Source of the DNA: Actinomycetospora succinea
GTDB lineage: Bacteria > Actinomycetota > Actinomycetes > Mycobacteriales > Pseudonocardiaceae
Direction: 5' to 3'
NCBI RefSeq assembly: GCF_004363095.1
Contig: NZ_SNYO01000005.1
Location: 247,131-311,130, forward strand
DNA length: 64,000 nt
The notes under the pieces are model-generated. The model made no database searches, was not told the DNA's origin, and was given only the letters and a program-made list of their open reading frames with translations. Below are positions 60,481 through 64,000 of the stretch, piece after piece. A program made the translations under genes and the position numbers. Positions within the stretch are counted from its first letter, which is position 1. Each line of letters begins with the position of its first letter.

Positions 60481-62031
60481 ATGACGACGGGGTCGATCAC
60501 CGGTCGGGGCATGACCCTCAGCGACATCGCGGCCCGGTGGGCGCGGGTGACGCCGGAGGCCGAGTTCCTCGTCGACGCCGGCACCGGCGAGCGGCGGACC
60601 TACGCCCGCTCCGACGACCGGATCACGCGGCTGGCGAACGCGCTGGTCGCCGAGGGCGTCGAGCCCGGTGACCGGGTCGCGGTGCTCGGGCTCAACTCCG
60701 CCGACCTGCTCGAGGCCTACGTCGCCGTGCTGCGCGCCGGCGCGATCTGCGTGCCCGTGAACTTCCGGCTGGTCGCCAAGGAGGTCGCCTACGCGCTGAC
60801 CGACTCCGGCGCGGTGGTCGCGATCGCCGACACCGCGACGGCGGCCCTGCTCCGCGACGCCCTGCCCGACGCCCCCGGCGTGCGGCGGACGATCACCATC
60901 GGCGACGACCTCGAGGAGGTCCTGGAGACCGCCGACCCCACCTACCGCGAGCTGGCGATCCCGGACGAGGCCACCGCGTTCATCATGTACACGTCGGGGA
61001 CGACGGGGGCGCCGAAGGGCGCGATGCTCACCCACCGCAACCTGTTCCTGCACGCGTTCTCGTCGACGATGCACATGGGCGGGCCCGGCGGCCCGGGCGT
61101 GTGGCTCTCGGGCACCCCCCTCTTCCACATCGCGGGCGTCGCCGGATTCCTGCCGTCGCTGTTCGCCGGCGGCACCACGGTGATCCCGCCGTCGACCGGC
61201 TTCGACCCCGACGCGACGCTCGCGGTCCTCGAGCGCGAGAAGGTCACCGCCTGCTTCTTCGTCCCCGCGCAGTGGGCGGCGCTCTGCACCCGGGTCGGCG
61301 CCCGGGAGCGGGATCTCTCGGCGCTGCGCAAAGCGTCCTGGGGCGCCGCGCCCGCGTCGGACACCCTGCTCCGGACGATGATCGAGACGTTCCCCGACGC
61401 CGAGATCGTCACCTCGTTCGGCCAGACCGAGTGCAGCCCCGTGACGACGACGCTGCGCGGCGAGGACGCGGTCCGCAAGATCGGGTCGGTCGGCACACCG
61501 ATGATCAACGTCGAGGTCCGGATCGTCGACGACGACATGAAGGACGTCGCCCCGGGCGAGGTCGGCGAGATCGTGTACCGCGGGCCGCTGGTGATGTCGG
61601 GCTACTGGAACAAGCCCGACGAGACCGCGGAGGCGTTCCGCGGCGGCTGGTTCCACTCGGGCGACCTCGTCCGCGAGGACCCGGACGGCTACTACTACGT
61701 CGTCGACCGCAAGAAGGACATGATCATCTCGGGCGGCGAGAACATCTACTGCGCCGAGGTCGAGAACGTCCTCGCCGGCCACCCGCAGGTCGCCGACGTG
61801 GCTCTCATCGGCGTCCCGGACGAGCGGTGGGGCGAGACCCCGCTCGCCGTCATCGTCCCGACGGACCCGGCCGACCCGCCGACCGCGGAGGCGATCGACG
61901 AGCACTGCCGCGAGCACCTCGCGCGCTACAAGCGGCCCCGGCGCATCACGATCGTCGACGCCCTGCCCCGCAACGCCACGGGCAAGGTGCAGAAGACCGT
62001 GCTGCGCGAGCGGGCGTCCGCCGCGGGCTGA
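60481..62031 (+). CDS. Acyl-CoA synthetase (AMP-forming, long-chain fatty-acid-CoA-ligase-like)
   Basis: 516 residues. The AMP-binding motif is FIMYTSGTTGAPKGAMLTHR near 168; FGQTECSPVTTTLRG, GGWFHSGDLVREDPDGYYYV and DRKKDMIISGGENIYCAEVE are the adenylate-forming core. The C-terminal Lys lies in LPRNATGKVQKTVLRERA. It activates a fatty or aromatic acid with CoA and ATP. The ATG is leaderless-like, with a strong promoter at 60444-60473. Confidence 0.93.
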   Translation: MTTGSITGRGMTLSDIAARWARVTPEAEFLVDAGTGERRTYARSDDRITRLANALVAEGVEPGDRVAVLGLNSADLLEAYVAVLRAGAICVPVNFRLVAKEVAYALTDSGAVVAIADTATAALLRDALPDAPGVRRTITIGDDLEEVLETADPTYRELAIPDEATAFIMYTSGTTGAPKGAMLTHRNLFLHAFSSTMHMGGPGGPGVWLSGTPLFHIAGVAGFLPSLFAGGTTVIPPSTGFDPDATLAVLEREKVTACFFVPAQWAALCTRVGARERDLSALRKASWGAAPASDTLLRTMIETFPDAEIVTSFGQTECSPVTTTLRGEDAVRKIGSVGTPMINVEVRIVDDDMKDVAPGEVGEIVYRGPLVMSGYWNKPDETAEAFRGGWFHSGDLVREDPDGYYYVVDRKKDMIISGGENIYCAEVENVLAGHPQVADVALIGVPDERWGETPLAVIVPTDPADPPTAEAIDEHCREHLARYKRPRRITIVDALPRNATGKVQKTVLRERASAAG

Positions 62032-62039
62032 GGGGGCGC

Positions 62040-62738
62040 TCAGCCCTGGTGCTTGCCCGTCGTCTCGTCGATCAGCCACTGGGCCACGTCCACCAGCTTG
62101 ATGTTGGTGTCCTGCGAGCTGCGCACGAGGCGCTGGAAGGCCTCGTCGTCGCCGATCCCGAAGCGCTCGATGAGGATGCCCTTGGCCATCCCGATGATGC
62201 CGCGCGACGCGACCGCCCGGTCGAGGTGGGCGACGCGCTGGGCGCCGCGCAGCGCGAGGCCCGCCTGGTTGGCGAACAGCGAGCCGAGCACGCGGTCGTC
62301 CTCGTCGAACGCGTAGGGGCGGTGGCTGAAGAGGTTCAGCGACCCGGCGTTCTTGCCCTCGCTGTAGAGCTGGAAGGACAGGGAGCTGTGGACGTCGCGG
62401 TCGAGGGCCCGCCGCGCGAAGTTCGGCCAGCGCTCGAGCTCCTTCGCGAAGTCCTCGACGACGACGAGCTCGTGGTCGTAGATCGACTCCACGCAGGGAC
62501 CCTCGACGTACTGCGCCTGCACCTGGTCCAGCTCGTTGACCACCTCGTCGGTGGTGGCCGGCGAGGTGATCTTGTCGCGCCCCTCGAGCAGCAGCACGCC
62601 GGCGAGGTCGGTGGCCGGTGAGCTGTCGACCGCCGACGTGAGGATCAGCTGCAGCGTCTCCTCGACGCTCGTGGTGGTCGCGAAGCGCCGTCCGGTGGCC
62701 AGGAAGTCGCGGAGCCGTTCGTCATGCTCGGTGAACAC
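62040..62738 (-). CDS. GAF-ANTAR RNA-binding antiterminator protein
   Basis: 232 residues. The GAF sensor (residues ~15-160; GRRFATTTSVEETLQLILTS, YVEGPCVESIYDHELVVVED) is followed by an ANTAR domain (RAVASRGIIGMAKGILIERF, ~170-225) that binds paired stem-loops in mRNA to allow read-through. GTG 62738 is used. It is convergent with the acyl-CoA synthetase gene and in tandem with the MEDS-ATPase gene upstream. Confidence 0.92.
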   Translation of the reverse strand: MFTEHDERLRDFLATGRRFATTTSVEETLQLILTSAVDSSPATDLAGVLLLEGRDKITSPATTDEVVNELDQVQAQYVEGPCVESIYDHELVVVEDFAKELERWPNFARRALDRDVHSSLSFQLYSEGKNAGSLNLFSHRPYAFDEDDRVLGSLFANQAGLALRGAQRVAHLDRAVASRGIIGMAKGILIERFGIGDDEAFQRLVRSSQDTNIKLVDVAQWLIDETTGKHQG

Positions 62739-62780
62739 GGCATCGGGCGTACCCGGCAGTGGTACCGGCGTACGCCCGCC

Positions 62781-63776
62781 CTACCCGCCCGCTCGCGGCA
62801 GGTGCATCGTCATCCGCACGGTCGTGCCGGCGGTCGGGTCGCTGTGGACCTGCACGAGGTCACAGAGCTGGTGGACCAGCCGCAGGCCGTAGCCCCGCCC
62901 CTCGGCGGGCCCGCCGGGGTGACGCCCGACGAGGGCGTCGGCGATCCACCCGCTGTCCTGCACCTCGACGACGACCGCGGCCGGCTCGCGACCGCCGTCC
63001 GGCCGCGTCCACAGCGTCAGCAGCCCGGGACGGCCGGTGTGCACGACGGTGTTGACCGCGATCTCGTAGGCGGCCAGGCAGAGGTCCGCCACCCGGTCCT
63101 CCGGGAGCCCGGCGCGCAGGGCGTGCTCGGCCACCGCGAGACGGACCGTGCGCGGGCCGGTCGGCGCGTCGACCACGAGCGTCTCGCCGAGGTCGGCGTC
63201 CTCGTCGTCGTCGCCCAGCGGACCGCTCATGAACTGCGCAAACCCGGCGGGGTCGGCGTAGCACGCGCTGGACGTCGTCACGCCGCCCTCGACGAGCACG
63301 GGGTGGGTCCGGTGGGCGTCGGCGATGACGGCCGGGGCGAGCGCGCTCGTGTCGTACGGGCACAGGACCGTGGCCGGACGGTCGCCGAGCGCGGTGTTGA
63401 TGAGCGCCTCGTGCTGCACCGCCGCGGCGTACTCGGCCGGGCTGCGCCCCGCCCAGATCGGCTCGCCGATGATGCGGACGCGGCCGGCCCCGGCGTGCTC
63501 GTCGACGAACGCGCGCAGCACGCCGCCGATGATCCGGCCCGGGTTGCGGCCGGCGACGGTCATGTCGTGCAGCGCGACGTCCGACGCGGCGGGCCCCAGG
63601 GCGTCGGCCACCAGGTCGAGCCGCGACGGCGGCGCCGCCATCATGACCGGCTCGCCGGCGTCGAGCCCTTCCCGCAGGAACGGCACCGTCCCGGCGACGT
63701 AGGACGCGTCGTCGGCGTAGAAGAGAGCGGGGTGGACGAGCCCGCCGACGTCGCTCACGGCCGTCAGAACTGTCAC
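62781..63776 (-). CDS. MEDS-domain plus HATPase anti-sigma-type regulator
   Basis: About 331 residues. An N-terminal MEDS sensory domain (HPALFYADDASYVAGTVPFL, REGLDAGEPVMMAAPPSRLD, residues ~10-180) is joined to a C-terminal HATPase_c_2 domain (CLAAYEIAVNTVVHTGRPGL, GRGYGLRLVHQLCDLVQVHS), the RsbW-type kinase fold. It may phosphorylate an anti-sigma antagonist in response to a sensed signal. The start is uncertain (GTG 63776 or 63821); no good ribosome-binding site is seen. It lies 42 bp before the GAF-ANTAR gene on the same strand. Confidence 0.85.
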   Translation of the reverse strand: MTVLTAVSDVGGLVHPALFYADDASYVAGTVPFLREGLDAGEPVMMAAPPSRLDLVADALGPAASDVALHDMTVAGRNPGRIIGGVLRAFVDEHAGAGRVRIIGEPIWAGRSPAEYAAAVQHEALINTALGDRPATVLCPYDTSALAPAVIADAHRTHPVLVEGGVTTSSACYADPAGFAQFMSGPLGDDDEDADLGETLVVDAPTGPRTVRLAVAEHALRAGLPEDRVADLCLAAYEIAVNTVVHTGRPGLLTLWTRPDGGREPAAVVVEVQDSGWIADALVGRHPGGPAEGRGYGLRLVHQLCDLVQVHSDPTAGTTVRMTMHLPRAGG

Positions 63777-63900
63777 CTCCGCGCGATCGCTGTCCGTTCG
63801 GCGAGGACATGATGCCGACACGGGCGCGGAGATGCTGCACTCCGGCGGGACGAACCGGTGAGCGGTACCGCCGATCGGTCCAGGTGGTGCTCCTGACGTC

Positions 63901-64000
63901 CTAGGTGTACTGACCGGACAGGTTGGTCAAGCGGGTGATCGGGGGTCGCCGCTCGGTGGCGCTGTGGGGCCGGTGGTGGTTGTACTCGTGCAGCCAGCCC
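63901..64000 (-). mobile_element. 3' end of an IS481-family transposase gene (cut by window edge)
   Basis: The last 33 codons on the minus strand read GWLHEYNHHRPHSATERRPP, ITRLTNLSGQYT, followed by TAG at 63901-63903. WLHEYNHHRPH and the tail ITRLTNLSGQY are typical of the C terminus of IS481-type transposases. The 5' part and element ends lie outside the window, so the insertion boundaries cannot be set. Confidence 0.85.

Overview
The window is very GC-rich DNA with GTG/ATG starts, many 4-nt stop/start overlaps (ATGA/GTGA), apparently leaderless genes and actinobacterial families (DUF5313, DUF5709, ANTAR, Roadblock/DUF742/GTPase conservon, mycothiol-type TIGR03086). It fits a chromosomal segment of a Pseudonocardiales-like actinomycete. 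That is an inference from gene content; no rRNA or tRNA gene was seen. It is mostly accessory metabolism, transport and regulation. The right edge enters an IS481-type transposase.

Layout. 1-9.7 kb: an edge gene, a haem-oxygenase-like iron enzyme converging on a CDGSH Fe-S protein, then a galactose module (galT-galK-lacI plus hydrolase and CDGSH genes on the minus strand; a sodium/solute symporter on the plus strand; a GalR-like operator between them). A palindrome-rich gap with three hairpin elements follows, then PadR, NIPSNAP and YbaK genes. 9.7-20.6 kb: transporter/regulator pairs with visible candidate operators: an MFS exporter with a carboxypeptidase-regulatory-like tail, SDR-TetR, MarR with a divergent ABC exporter, and MarR-hydrolase with a divergent DUF5313 gene.

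20.6-38 kb is the most striking part. Three large LuxR-type ATPase regulators (LAL/MalT-like) and one MFS gene sit in the middle (25.1-34.3 kb). Around them are genes for membrane and envelope proteins: MFS, DUF7144, a potassium channel, arylsulfatase, DUF1269, YihY, AI-2E and two paralogous ~72-residue proteins. Seven promoters here share a 19-bp inverted repeat, YTCAYCC-N5-GGRTGAG, at a fixed distance (31-32 nt from repeat centre to the first base of the -10), the geometry of LuxR-type activators centred near -42. I infer a local regulon under one or more of the three regulators.

38-49 kb: D-amino-acid-oxidase-like flavoprotein, polysaccharide deacetylase, enoyl-CoA hydratase, methyltransferase, a substrate-binding protein without signal peptide plus cupin, DeoR regulator, and a complete sulfonate/nitrate/taurine-type ABC importer. 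49.1-54.1 kb: a six-gene, fully overlapping conservon operon (sensor kinase, Roadblock, DUF742, GTPase, one-TM protein) ending in a gene that joins a DUF262/ParB-like domain to a copy of the kinase's C-terminal tail. 54-64 kb: MFS exporters, an ECF42-like sigma factor with its YCII partner, a cold-shock gene beside an unresolved G/C homopolymer block, a three-gene cobalt nitrile-hydratase-type enzyme with its beta subunit split in two, an acyl-CoA synthetase, GAF-ANTAR and MEDS-ATPase regulators, and the IS481 end.
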